Assembly: GCF_030815405.1 (NCBI RefSeq)
Contig: NZ_JAUSWX010000001.1
Span: 1,178,001-1,242,000, forward strand
From: Agromyces albus
Lineage (GTDB): Bacteria > Actinomycetota > Actinomycetes > Actinomycetales > Microbacteriaceae
Direction: 5' to 3'
DNA length: 64,000 bases
Numbering within the stretch: position 1 is the stretch's first letter; each line of letters begins with the position of its first letter. This document shows positions 53,707-61,798 of this stretch, in pieces. Position numbers and translations under genes: made by a program. The notes below the pieces were generated by a model, which was not told the origin of the DNA, searched no databases, and worked only from the letters and a program-made list of their open reading frames with translations.

Positions 53707-55008
53707 ATGAACACAATCGTCAGCGTTGACACCCGAGACATCCGCTTCCCGACTTCCCTCGAGCTCGACGGCTCCGATGCGATGAACCCCGATCCCGACT
53801 ACTCGGCCGCGTACGTCACCATTCGAACGGATGCCGCAGACGGGCATGAGGGCCACGCGTTCGTGTTCACAATCGGCCGGGGCAACGACGTGCAGGTCGC
53901 CGCCATCGAGGCGTTGCGCGAACACGTGCGCGGACTCGACGTCGAAGCCGCCCTCGCCGACATGGGCGCGACCTGGCGCCTGCTCACCCACGACTCGCAG
54001 TTGCGCTGGCTCGGGCCCGAGAAGGGCGTCATGCACATGGCGATCGGCGCGGTCGTCAACGCGCTCTGGGACCTGAAGGCGAAGCGCGCGGGGCTGCCGC
54101 TCTGGCAGCTGCTCGCGAGCCTCACGTCCGAAGAGCTCGTGAGCCTCGTCGACTTCCGCTACCTCAGCGACGCGATCACGCCCGATGAGGCGCTCGAGCT
54201 GTTTCGCGCCTCCGAGCCCGGGCGCGCCGAGCGCGCCGCCGAACTCCTCGCGACGGGGTATCCGGCGTACACCACCACGCCCGGTTGGCTCGGGTACTCC
54301 GACGAGAAGCTCGACCGGCTCTGTCGCGAGGCCGTGGCCGACGGATTCCCGCAGATCAAGCTCAAGGTCGGCGCGAACCTCGCCGACGACGTGCGCCGGC
54401 TCGGCATCGCCCGCGCCGCCGTCGGTCCGGACTACCCGATCGCGATCGACGCCAACCAGCGCTGGGACGTGGGCCCGGCGATCGAGTGGATCCGCGCCCT
54501 CGCCGAGTTCGACCCCGCCTGGGTCGAGGAGCCGACGAGTCCCGACGACGTCCTCGGACACGCCGCGATCGCCCGCGGCATCGCCCCGATCCGGGTCGCG
54601 ACCGGCGAGCACGTGCAGAACCGCATCGTCTTCAAGCAACTGCTGCAAGCGGGCGGCATGGACGTCATGCAGATCGACGCCACTCGCGTCGGAGGCGTCA
54701 ACGAGAACATCGCCAACCTGCTGCTCGCGGCGAAGTTCGGCGTGCCGGTGTGCCCGCACGCGGGCGGCGTCGGCCTCTGCGAAGCCGTGCAGCACCTGTC
54801 GATGTTCGACTACGTCGCGCTTTCGGGCACGATGGAGGGCCGCATGATCGAGTTCGTCGACCACCTCCACGAGCACTTCGTCACGCCCGTCGTGATCGAG
54901 CGAGGCCGTTACCTCGCGCCGACCGCTCCGGGCGCCGGCACCGAGATGCTCGCGGCATCCGTCGACGACTACACCTGGCGCGGTCGTCACCGCGCAGTGC
55001 CCGTATGA
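53707..55008 (+). CDS. L-fuconate dehydratase, enolase superfamily
   Basis: A 433-residue enzyme that dehydrates L-fuconate to 2-keto-3-deoxy-L-fuconate. [20 protein letters not shown] and [17 protein letters not shown] are diagnostic for FucD. Catalytic Lys-x-Lys is QIKLKVG (K218, K220). Metal ligands are in [21 protein letters not shown] and ATGEHVQNR, and the His base is near [20 protein letters not shown]. Such enzymes also accept D-arabinonate. AAAGGA precedes ATG 53707. It heads the plus-strand operon FucD-AKR-lactonase, with 4-nt overlaps between all three. Confidence 0.95.
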   Translation: MNTIVSVDTRDIRFPTSLELDGSDAMNPDPDYSAAYVTIRTDAADGHEGHAFVFTIGRGNDVQVAAIEALREHVRGLDVEAALADMGATWRLLTHDSQLRWLGPEKGVMHMAIGAVVNALWDLKAKRAGLPLWQLLASLTSEELVSLVDFRYLSDAITPDEALELFRASEPGRAERAAELLATGYPAYTTTPGWLGYSDEKLDRLCREAVADGFPQIKLKVGANLADDVRRLGIARAAVGPDYPIAIDANQRWDVGPAIEWIRALAEFDPAWVEEPTSPDDVLGHAAIARGIAPIRVATGEHVQNRIVFKQLLQAGGMDVMQIDATRVGGVNENIANLLLAAKFGVPVCPHAGGVGLCEAVQHLSMFDYVALSGTMEGRMIEFVDHLHEHFVTPVVIERGRYLAPTAPGAGTEMLAASVDDYTWRGRHRAVPV

Positions 55009-55973
55009 ACGCGGGCGTGGTGACCGCCGAGCGCCTCGGTCCGCTCGGCTACGGCGCCGCGTCGATCGGCAACCTCTACCGCGAAGTGACCGATGAGCAG
55101 TCGGATGCCGCGCTCGAAGCGGCGTGGCACGGCGGCATCCGGTACTTCGACACCGCGCCCCACTACGGCCTCGGCCTCTCCGAGCACCGCCTCGGCACCT
55201 TCCTCCGCTCGCGCCCGCGTGAGGAGTACGTGATCTCCACGAAGGTCGGCCGCATGCTCGACCCGAATCCCGACTTCAACGGCGGCGACGACCTCGCGTT
55301 CGACTTCGCCGTGCCGAACACCACCGTGCGCCGCTTCGACCCGAGCGAATCGGGTGTTCGCCGCAGTATCGAGGAATCGCTCGAGCGGCTCGGCCTCGAC
55401 CGCATCGACATCGCCTACCTCCACGACCCCGACGTCTACGACCTCGATCGCGGCATCGCCGAGGGGCTGCCGGCGCTCGTGAGGCTCCGCGACGAGGGCG
55501 TCGTCGGCGCCATAGGCATCGGCACGAACGACGCGGATGCCGCGGCGCGGGCCGTGCGCGAGGGCGACGTCGACCTCGTGATGATCGCCGGCCGCTACAC
55601 GCTCCTCGAGCAGCCCGCGCTCGACGAGCTCCTCCCACTCTGCGAGCGGCGCGGCGTCGGCGTGGTCGTCGCCGCGGTGTTCAATTCGGGGCTCCTCGCC
55701 ACCGATACCCCCGACGAGAACGCGCGCTACAACTACGGCCCGGTTCCCGACGACGTGCTGGGCCATGCCCGGCGACTCGCCGACGCGTGTCGCGCGGCCG
55801 GCGTCTCGCTGCCCGAGGCCGCGATGCAGTATCCGCTGCAGCACCCCGCGGTGCGCTCGGTCGTCGCCGGTTCCGCGCGAGCGGCCGACATCCGCCAGAA
55901 CATCGCACGCGTGCACGCCGCCCTCCCAGCCGGCTTCTGGGACGGCTTGAGGTCTGCGGGGCTGATCCCGTGA
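55005..55973 (+). CDS. Aldo/keto reductase, probable L-fucose (D-threo-aldose) dehydrogenase
   Basis: A 322-residue AKR barrel with the catalytic tetrad in [14 protein letters not shown] (Asp, Tyr), [10 protein letters not shown] (Lys) and [10 protein letters not shown] (His). [18 protein letters not shown] is typical of the fucose/galactose dehydrogenase branch, which oxidises L-fucose, and often D-arabinose, to the lactone with NAD(P). ATG 55005 overlaps the FucD stop by 4 nt. It is the first enzymatic step of the oxidative path coded here. Confidence 0.9.
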   Translation: MNAGVVTAERLGPLGYGAASIGNLYREVTDEQSDAALEAAWHGGIRYFDTAPHYGLGLSEHRLGTFLRSRPREEYVISTKVGRMLDPNPDFNGGDDLAFDFAVPNTTVRRFDPSESGVRRSIEESLERLGLDRIDIAYLHDPDVYDLDRGIAEGLPALVRLRDEGVVGAIGIGTNDADAAARAVREGDVDLVMIAGRYTLLEQPALDELLPLCERRGVGVVVAAVFNSGLLATDTPDENARYNYGPVPDDVLGHARRLADACRAAGVSLPEAAMQYPLQHPAVRSVVAGSARAADIRQNIARVHAALPAGFWDGLRSAGLIP

Positions 55974-56884
55974 GCGGGGCGACGCGCACGATCGACGCGC
56001 ACGTGCACCTCTGGAGCCGTGCCGCCGGCCGATACGAGTGGATTCCGCGCGGCGGCCCGCTCGATCGCGACTTCAGCGCCGCTGAGGCGCGCCTCGAGCT
56101 CGACGTCGCCGGCATCGACGCGGCCATCCTCGTGCAAGCCGAGGACTCGCTCGCCGACACGTGGTTCCTGCTCGGGGTGGCCCGCGAACACGACTGGATC
56201 GCCGGAGTCGTCGGATGGATTCCGCTCGACCACCCCGAAGCGGCGCGCGCGGCGCTCGACGCGCTCGTGGGAGAGCCGGCCCTCCGCGGCATCCGTCACC
56301 TCGTGCACGATGACCCCCGTGACGACTTCCTCGACCTCCCCGAGGTCCGGGCATCGCTGCGCGAAGTGGCGTCGAGAGGGCTCGCGCTCGACGTTCCCGA
56401 TGCGTGGCCACGGCATCTCGATGCCGCTGCGCGCGTCGCCCGGGCCATTCCCGAGCTGACCGTCGTGATCGACCATCTCGCCAAGCCGCCGGTGGGCAGA
56501 CCAGACTTCGACGCGTGGCGTCGGGCATTGGGGCGGGCAGCGGCCGTTCCCAACACGATCGCCAAGTTCTCGGGACTGCACCTTCCCGGTGCGCCGTTCG
56601 GCCCCGAGACCGTGCGCCCGCTGTGGGAGATCGGGCTCGACGCCTTCGGAGCCGACCGTCTGATGTACGGCGGTGATTGGCCGATGACCGTGCCGCACGG
56701 CGGGTACCAGACGACGTGGGAGGTGATGCGCGATTGTTTGTCTGAACTGGGCGAAACCGAGCGAGCTGCCGTGCTCGGCGGCACGGCGGACTCGGTCTAT
56801 CGCTCGCAAATAGTCCGACCTCTGTGGCCGCAAAGACACGAAACAGACTCAATTGCCGTTGACTATCCACTAAACATCCGATGA
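55970..56884 (+). CDS. Amidohydrolase 2 family, probable L-fuconolactonase
   Basis: A 304-residue TIM-barrel hydrolase: TIDAHVHLWS (metal His pair), LVQAEDSLADTWFLLG, VIDHLAKPP and MYGGDWPMTVPHGGY with the terminal Asp. It would open L-fucono-lactone to L-fuconate, the substrate of FucD. GTG 55970 overlaps the AKR stop by 4 nt. The stop codon lies inside a GntR-type palindrome (56872-56886), so the end of this gene doubles as control DNA for the next operon. Confidence 0.9.
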   Translation: MSGATRTIDAHVHLWSRAAGRYEWIPRGGPLDRDFSAAEARLELDVAGIDAAILVQAEDSLADTWFLLGVAREHDWIAGVVGWIPLDHPEAARAALDALVGEPALRGIRHLVHDDPRDDFLDLPEVRASLREVASRGLALDVPDAWPRHLDAAARVARAIPELTVVIDHLAKPPVGRPDFDAWRRALGRAAAVPNTIAKFSGLHLPGAPFGPETVRPLWEIGLDAFGADRLMYGGDWPMTVPHGGYQTTWEVMRDCLSELGETERAAVLGGTADSVYRSQIVRPLWPQRHETDSIAVDYPLNIR

Positions 56885-56956
56885 GTAGTACACTCGCAAT
56901 TGCTCCACAGCTTGATTGATCCACGGCTTGACGAAATCGATTTCAGGTCGTTGACT
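56872..56956 (+). promoter_or_regulatory. Dual-operator control region of the fucU-ABC operon, site 4
   Basis: AAACATCCGATGAGT (56872-56886) matches the GntR-type palindrome. GAAATCGATTTC (56933-56944) is the LacI-type operator, inside TTGACG (56928-56933), 17 nt, TTGACT (56951-56956). The 34-bp module repeats that at 49104-49137. The operon appears to answer to two regulators. Confidence 0.7.
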
Positions 56957-56990
56957 GGTCGTATCTGAATCTCAATGAAGAGAGGCACAC

Positions 56991-57431
56991 GTGTTGAGTG
57001 GAATCCACCCGATCCTCCACGGCGAGCTGCTCGCCGCGCTCGATCGACTCGGCCACGGCGATGAACTCGTCGTCGCCGACGCGAACTTCCCGGCGCACCG
57101 GGTCGGCGAGGTCGTCGTCGAAACGCCGGCACTCGCGGCCGCTGAGGTCGTCGCGGCCATCCGCACGGTCGTGCCGCTCGACGGCTACGAAGGCGCGTCC
57201 GTGCTGCTGATGGAGGCAGAGGGCGGCGAGATACTGCCGGTGCAGCACGAGCTCGTGACCGCTGCGGATGCCACGCCCGACCGCGTCGACGAGCTCGAGC
57301 GCTTCGAGTTCTACGAACGGGCCATCGGCGCACAGCTCGTCGTGCGCACAGGGGAGTTGCGGCCCTACGGCAACCTCATCCTCCGCAAGGGCGTCGTGAA
57401 CGCCTACGAGTCCCGAGGAGCGGCGCGATGA
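56991..57431 (+). CDS. fucU: RbsD/FucU family mutarotase
   Basis: A 146-residue protein that interconverts sugar anomers so the right form reaches kinases, isomerases or dehydrogenases. GIHPILHGELLAALDRLGHG, VVADANFPAHRVG and the C-terminal RPYGNLILRKGVV are FucU traits (NLILRKG fits FucU better than RbsD). GTG 56991 has AGAGG ahead. It starts the operon with the ribose-type ABC genes, and the dual operators upstream tie it to both sugar blocks. Confidence 0.88.
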   Translation: MLSGIHPILHGELLAALDRLGHGDELVVADANFPAHRVGEVVVETPALAAAEVVAAIRTVVPLDGYEGASVLLMEAEGGEILPVQHELVTAADATPDRVDELERFEFYERAIGAQLVVRTGELRPYGNLILRKGVVNAYESRGAAR

Positions 57432-58960
57432 TCCCGGCAACCACCACGACGACGGCGCTGCTCGACCTCTCGGGCGTCAGCAAGGGCTTCCCGGGAGTGC
57501 AGGCCCTCGACGATGTGCGACTCGAGCTGCGGCGCGGCGAGGTGCTCGCTCTCGTCGGCGAGAACGGTGCGGGCAAGTCGACCCTCATGAAGCTGCTCGC
57601 GGGCATCTACACGCCCGACGCCGGCACGTTCCGCCTGAACGGCGAGGAGTTCTCGATCGAAGGCCCCCGCCATGCGCAGGAGCTCGGCATCGCGATCATC
57701 CACCAGGAGTTCAACCTCATGCCCGACCTCACGGTAGCGCAGAACATCTTCATCGGGCGTGAACCGCGCTCGGGCGGCGTGTTCCTCGACGACCGGGCGC
57801 TCAATCGCAGCGCACAGGAGCTGTTCGACCGGCTCGGGCTCACGATCGATCCGGCCGAGCGCGTCGAGCACCTCACGGTGGCGCGCCAGCAGATGGTCGA
57901 GATCGCCAAGGCCCTGTCGTTCAACGCGAAGGTGCTCATCATGGATGAGCCGACGGCGGCCCTCAACGACGCCGAGGTCGAAGTGCTCTTCGAGCTCATT
58001 CAGCGATTCCGCACGCCCGACACCGGCGTGATCTACATCTCGCACCGCATGGACGAGCTCGCCCGCATCTCCGACCGCATCACCGTGCTGCGAGACGGCC
58101 GCTACATCGACACCCTCGAGACGGCGACCTCGACCGTCGGCGAGGTCATCTCCCTCATGGTCGGCCGCACGATCACGGGTGAGCAGCGCCCGGGGCAGGT
58201 GCAGCGCTCGCCCGACGTCGTGCTCAGCGTCGCGGGGCTCTCCACGAAGAAGCTGTTGAAGAACGTCGGATTCGAGTTGCACCGCGGCGAGATCCTCGGT
58301 TTCGCGGGACTCATGGGCGCCGGCCGCACCGAGCTCGCGAGGGCCATCGTCGGCGCCGATCCCATCGAGTCCGGGCGCATCACGGTCGACGGTCGCGAAG
58401 TGCAGATCGGAAATCCGGCGGAGGCCGCCCGGCTCGGCATCGGCTATCTCTCCGAAGACCGCAAGCGACTCGGCGTCGTGCTCGAACAGGATGTCGCCAC
58501 GAACATCGTGCTGAGCACCCTGCCGGCGTTCACCTCGAAGGCCGGGTTCATGCGAGACGGCGCGATCATCCGCACTGCACGCGAATTCATCGGGCGGCTC
58601 CGCATCAAGACGCCCTCGGCGAACCAGCTCGTGAAGAACCTCTCGGGCGGCAACCAGCAGAAGGTCGTCATCGCCAAGTGGCTCGCGAAGGACTGCGACA
58701 TCCTCATCTTCGATGAGCCCACTCGCGGCATCGACGTCGGCGCGAAAGACGAGATCTACGCGCTCCTCGAGGAGCTCGCGAGACAGGGCAAGTCGATCAT
58801 CATGATCTCCTCCGAGCTTCCCGAGGTGCTTCGGATGAGCCACCGCATCGCGGTCATGTGCGAAGGGCGGCTCAACGCGGTGCTCGACAACGCCGAGGCG
58901 ACCCAGGAGATCGTCATGGACTACGCAACGCGCTTCAGCGCTGAAGGAACGGTGAGTTGA
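57428..58960 (+). CDS. Sugar ABC transporter ATPase, RbsA type
   Basis: A 510-residue protein with two ATPase halves. The first has GENGAGKSTLMKLLAGIY and signature LTVARQQMVEIAKAL with MDEPTAAL; the second has a degenerate Walker A (GLMGAGRTELARAI) but a good signature LSGGNQQKVVIAKWL and FDEPTRGIDVG. This is the CUT2 group, which imports monosaccharides such as ribose, xylose or fucose. ATG 57428 overlaps the fucU stop by 4 nt. Confidence 0.94.
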   Translation: MIPATTTTTALLDLSGVSKGFPGVQALDDVRLELRRGEVLALVGENGAGKSTLMKLLAGIYTPDAGTFRLNGEEFSIEGPRHAQELGIAIIHQEFNLMPDLTVAQNIFIGREPRSGGVFLDDRALNRSAQELFDRLGLTIDPAERVEHLTVARQQMVEIAKALSFNAKVLIMDEPTAALNDAEVEVLFELIQRFRTPDTGVIYISHRMDELARISDRITVLRDGRYIDTLETATSTVGEVISLMVGRTITGEQRPGQVQRSPDVVLSVAGLSTKKLLKNVGFELHRGEILGFAGLMGAGRTELARAIVGADPIESGRITVDGREVQIGNPAEAARLGIGYLSEDRKRLGVVLEQDVATNIVLSTLPAFTSKAGFMRDGAIIRTAREFIGRLRIKTPSANQLVKNLSGGNQQKVVIAKWLAKDCDILIFDEPTRGIDVGAKDEIYALLEELARQGKSIIMISSELPEVLRMSHRIAVMCEGRLNAVLDNAEATQEIVMDYATRFSAEGTVS

Positions 58961-58961
58961 A

Positions 58962-59969
58962 TTGACCACGACGGCCCCACAACAACCAGCAACCAAGGAT
59001 GCTGCGACGAGCGCCGTGCGCGCTCGGCTCCGCGGCCAGATCCAGCAGCTCCTCGCCTTCGCGAGCCTCATCGCGATCGTCGTGTTCTTCTCGATCGCCA
59101 ACGACCGATTCCTCACGTGGGCGAATGTGACCGGCATCCTGCTCGCCGCGACCGTGGTCGGCCTGCTGGCCCTCGGCACGACGTTCGTCATCATCACCGG
59201 CGGCATCGACCTGTCGATCGGCACCGGCATGACGCTGTCCGCGGTGATGACGGGCGTGTTCCTCACCTACCTGGGAATGCCGCTGTGGCTCGGCGTCATC
59301 CTCGCGATCCTGTTCGGCGGCCTGCTCGGCTTGATCAACGGCGTCAACGTCGCGGTGCTCAAGATCCCACCGTTCATCGCGACACTCGCGATGATGCTCG
59401 TCGCCGCTGGGCTCTCGCTCGTCATCTCGGGCACGGCGCCGATCTACTTCAAGGAGACGCCCGACTTCGTGCGGCTCGCGACGGGGTCGCTCATTCCCGG
59501 CATCCGGTTCCCGAACGGCGTGCTCATCTTCATCATCGTCGCGATCGTCGCGGGCGTCATCTTGAAGAAGACGCTCCTCGGGCGCTACACGTTCTCCATC
59601 GGATCGAACGAGGAGGCCACGGAGCTCTCTGGCGTGAACGTGACGAAGTGGAAGATCGCGATCTACACCTTCGCTGGCCTCTTCACCGGACTCGCCGGCG
59701 TGCTGCTCGCCTCCCGTCTGTCGTCGGCTCAGCCCGCACTGGGCATGGGCTACGAGCTCGAGGCGATCGCCGCGGTCGTGATCGGCGGCACCTCGTTGCA
59801 GGGCGGCAAGGGCTCGATCGTCGGCACCGTCATCGGCGCGCTCATCATGGCGGTGCTCACGAACGGCCTGCGCATCATGTCGATCCCGCAGGAGTGGCAG
59901 TCGGTCGCGGTCGGCGCCGTCATCCTCATCGCCGTCTACCTCGACATCCTCCGGCGGAAGAACGCCTAG
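58962..59969 (+). CDS. Sugar ABC transporter permease, RbsC type
   Basis: A 335-residue permease with about ten helices. LALGTTFVIITGGIDLSIGT and SIGSNEEATELSGVNV are typical of CUT2 permeases. The TTG at 58962 directly follows the ATPase stop; no other start gives the N-terminal TTTAPQQPA segment, and a GGAACGG lies ahead. It forms the membrane channel with the RbsA-type ATPase. Confidence 0.92.
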   Translation: MTTTAPQQPATKDAATSAVRARLRGQIQQLLAFASLIAIVVFFSIANDRFLTWANVTGILLAATVVGLLALGTTFVIITGGIDLSIGTGMTLSAVMTGVFLTYLGMPLWLGVILAILFGGLLGLINGVNVAVLKIPPFIATLAMMLVAAGLSLVISGTAPIYFKETPDFVRLATGSLIPGIRFPNGVLIFIIVAIVAGVILKKTLLGRYTFSIGSNEEATELSGVNVTKWKIAIYTFAGLFTGLAGVLLASRLSSAQPALGMGYELEAIAAVVIGGTSLQGGKGSIVGTVIGALIMAVLTNGLRIMSIPQEWQSVAVGAVILIAVYLDILRRKNA

Positions 59970-59972
59970 ACG

Positions 59973-59992
59973 TCCGGCCCTCGCGGGCCGGA
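59973..59992 (+). promoter_or_regulatory. Intercistronic hairpin before the binding-protein gene
   Basis: TCCGGCCC, loop TCGC, GGGCCGGA is a short stable stem 35 nt ahead of ATG 60028. It may mark an mRNA processing site that lets the binding-protein message accumulate. Confidence 0.55.
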
Positions 59993-60027
59993 ACGATTGC
60001 ACCAACACACAACAAAGGAGTTCGATC

Positions 60028-61011
60028 ATGCGAAAGCGTTCATTCGGCGTCGCGGCGGGGCTCGTCACCGCTGCGCTCGTTCTCAGCGGCTGCGCCGGTG
60101 GCGGCGACGGCGGCGACGGTGCCGGCGGCGGCGACGGCGACAAGCCGTACATCGCCCTCGTCTCGAAGGGCTTCCAGCACCAGTTCTGGCAGGCCGTCAA
60201 GGAAGGCGCCGAGCAGGCTGCCGAGGAGTTCGACGTCGAGATCACCTTTGAGGGCCCTGACACCGAGGCCGACGTCGACCAGCAGTTGCAGCAGCTGCAG
60301 ACGGCACTCGACAAGGGTCCCGACGCGATCGGCTTCGCCGCGCTCGACAGCCAGGCGGCCGGTCCCTACCTGCAGCAGGCACAGGATGCCGGCATCCCCG
60401 TCATCGCGTTCGACTCGGGTGTGGACAGCGACATCCCCGTGACGACCGCCGCGACCGACAACAAGGCCGCTGCGGCAGAGGCCGCCAAGCACATGGTCGA
60501 GCTCGTCGGAGGCACGGGCAAGATCGCGCTCGTCGTGCACGACCAGACCTCGGTCACGGGCGTCGATCGTCGTGACGGTTTCGTCGAGTACATCGAGGAG
60601 AACGCACCCGACATCGAGATCGTCGACATCCAGTACGGCGGCGGCGACCAGCTGAAGTCCACCGACCTCGCCAAGGCGATCCTGCAGGCGAACCCCGACC
60701 TGAAGGGCATCTACGGCTCCAACGAGGGTTCGGCGATCGGCGTCGTCAACGCCGTCACCGAGCTCGGTCTCGAGGGCCAGCTCACCGTCATCGGCTTCGA
60801 CTCGGGCCAGGCGCAGATCGATGCGATCACCAGCGGCCTGATGGCCGGCGCGATCACGCAGAACCCGGTCGGCATCGGCTACGAGACCGTGAAGGCCGCG
60901 GTCGAGGCGCTCGACGGCAAGGAACTGCCGAAGAGCATCGACACGGGCTTCTTCTGGTACGACGAGACCAACATCGAAGACCCTGAAATCCAGGCCGTGC
61001 TCTACGAGTAG
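60028..61011 (+). CDS. Sugar-binding lipoprotein, RbsB type
   Basis: A 327-residue solute-binding protein. RKRSFGVAAGLVTAALV ends in lipobox LSGC, followed by a Gly/Asp linker. PYIALVSKGFQHQFWQAVKE and GIPVIAFDSGVDSDIPVTTA are hallmarks of the ribose/galactose-binding family. AAAGGAG lies ahead of ATG 60028. With the CUT2 ATPase and permease it imports a monosaccharide, by context L-fucose or D-arabinose. Confidence 0.94.
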   Translation: MRKRSFGVAAGLVTAALVLSGCAGGGDGGDGAGGGDGDKPYIALVSKGFQHQFWQAVKEGAEQAAEEFDVEITFEGPDTEADVDQQLQQLQTALDKGPDAIGFAALDSQAAGPYLQQAQDAGIPVIAFDSGVDSDIPVTTAATDNKAAAAEAAKHMVELVGGTGKIALVVHDQTSVTGVDRRDGFVEYIEENAPDIEIVDIQYGGGDQLKSTDLAKAILQANPDLKGIYGSNEGSAIGVVNAVTELGLEGQLTVIGFDSGQAQIDAITSGLMAGAITQNPVGIGYETVKAAVEALDGKELPKSIDTGFFWYDETNIEDPEIQAVLYE

Positions 61012-61025
61012 GACCGGATGTCGCG

Positions 61026-61056
61026 GAGGGGGTGACGCTCAGGCCGGCACCCCCTC
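61026..61056. terminator. Hairpin terminator of the ABC operon
   Basis: GAGGGGGTG (61026-61034) pairs with CACCCCCTC (61048-61056) and is followed by TGTC. It lies between the convergent binding-protein and gntR genes. Confidence 0.65.
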
Positions 61057-61085
61057 TGTCATGCCGGTACCCTCCGTGCGGATGC

Positions 61086-61757
61086 TCAGAGCGCCGAGCG
61101 GAGCCACTGCTCCACACCGCTCACGTGGGCGACCGTGAGCGCCGAGGCGAGCTCGCCGTCGCCCGTGGTGATCGCCTCGAGGATGGCGTGGTGCTCTGCG
61201 AGAGTGCGGCCGACCGCGTCCTCCTGTGTGATGCCGCGCCAGATGCGCGCTCGCACGGTGTGGCTCGACAGGGAGTCGATGAGACCCGCGAGGTAACTGT
61301 TGCCGGTGGCATCCGCGATGCCGCGGTGGAACTCGAGGTCGTGGGCGACGAGACCTTCGACGTCGGTCGCGTGGTCGACGCTCTCGATCACCTCGCGAAG
61401 GCGAGCGAGGTCGTCTTCGTCGGCGTTGCGAGCGGCCAGGGCGGATGCCGCGGGCTCGAGGATGCGACGCACGGCGAAGATCTCGAGCACCGATTGGTCG
61501 TCGTGCAGGTCGACGACGAACGACATGGCCTCGAGCAGCAGTCGCGGCTCGAGGCTCGTGACATAGGTGCCGTCGCCGCGCCGCACGTCGAGCACGCGGA
61601 TGACCTCGAGTGCCTTGACGGCTTCGCGGAGCGACGAGCGCGACAGGCCGAGGCGCTCGCTCAGCTCCTTCTCGGGAGGGAGCCGGTCGCCGGGAGCGAG
61701 CTCGCCGGCGAGGATCATCTCTTTGATGCGCAGGATCGCTTCGTCGGTGACCGCCAT
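61086..61757 (-). CDS. GntR family regulator, FCD type, of the fucose block
   Basis: A 223-residue regulator: winged helix LAPGDRLPPEKELSERLGLS, then SSLREAVKALEVIRVLDVRR, and an FCD domain with the metal-binding Asp/His pattern (VAHDLEFHRGIADATGN, ITTGD). ATG 61757 is 6 nt from TACTAT (complement 61764-61769), so the mRNA is leaderless. AGACATCAGATCTTT (61784-61798) covers its -35, pointing to self-repression and to control of the matching sites at 53664 and 56872. Confidence 0.92.
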   Translation of the reverse strand: MAVTDEAILRIKEMILAGELAPGDRLPPEKELSERLGLSRSSLREAVKALEVIRVLDVRRGDGTYVTSLEPRLLLEAMSFVVDLHDDQSVLEIFAVRRILEPAASALAARNADEDDLARLREVIESVDHATDVEGLVAHDLEFHRGIADATGNSYLAGLIDSLSSHTVRARIWRGITQEDAVGRTLAEHHAILEAITTGDGELASALTVAHVSGVEQWLRSAL

Positions 61758-61763
61758 GCGGGC

Positions 61764-61798
61764 ATAGTACCTCGCATCAGGCCAGACATCAGATCTTT
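61764..61798 (-). promoter_or_regulatory. gntR promoter and operator
   Basis: -10 TACTAT (complement 61764-61769) is 6 nt from ATG 61757. The palindrome AGACATCAGATCTTT (61784-61798) lies over the -35 region (expected near 61787-61792) and overlaps the stop codon of the Ada-AlkA gene. Confidence 0.7.
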
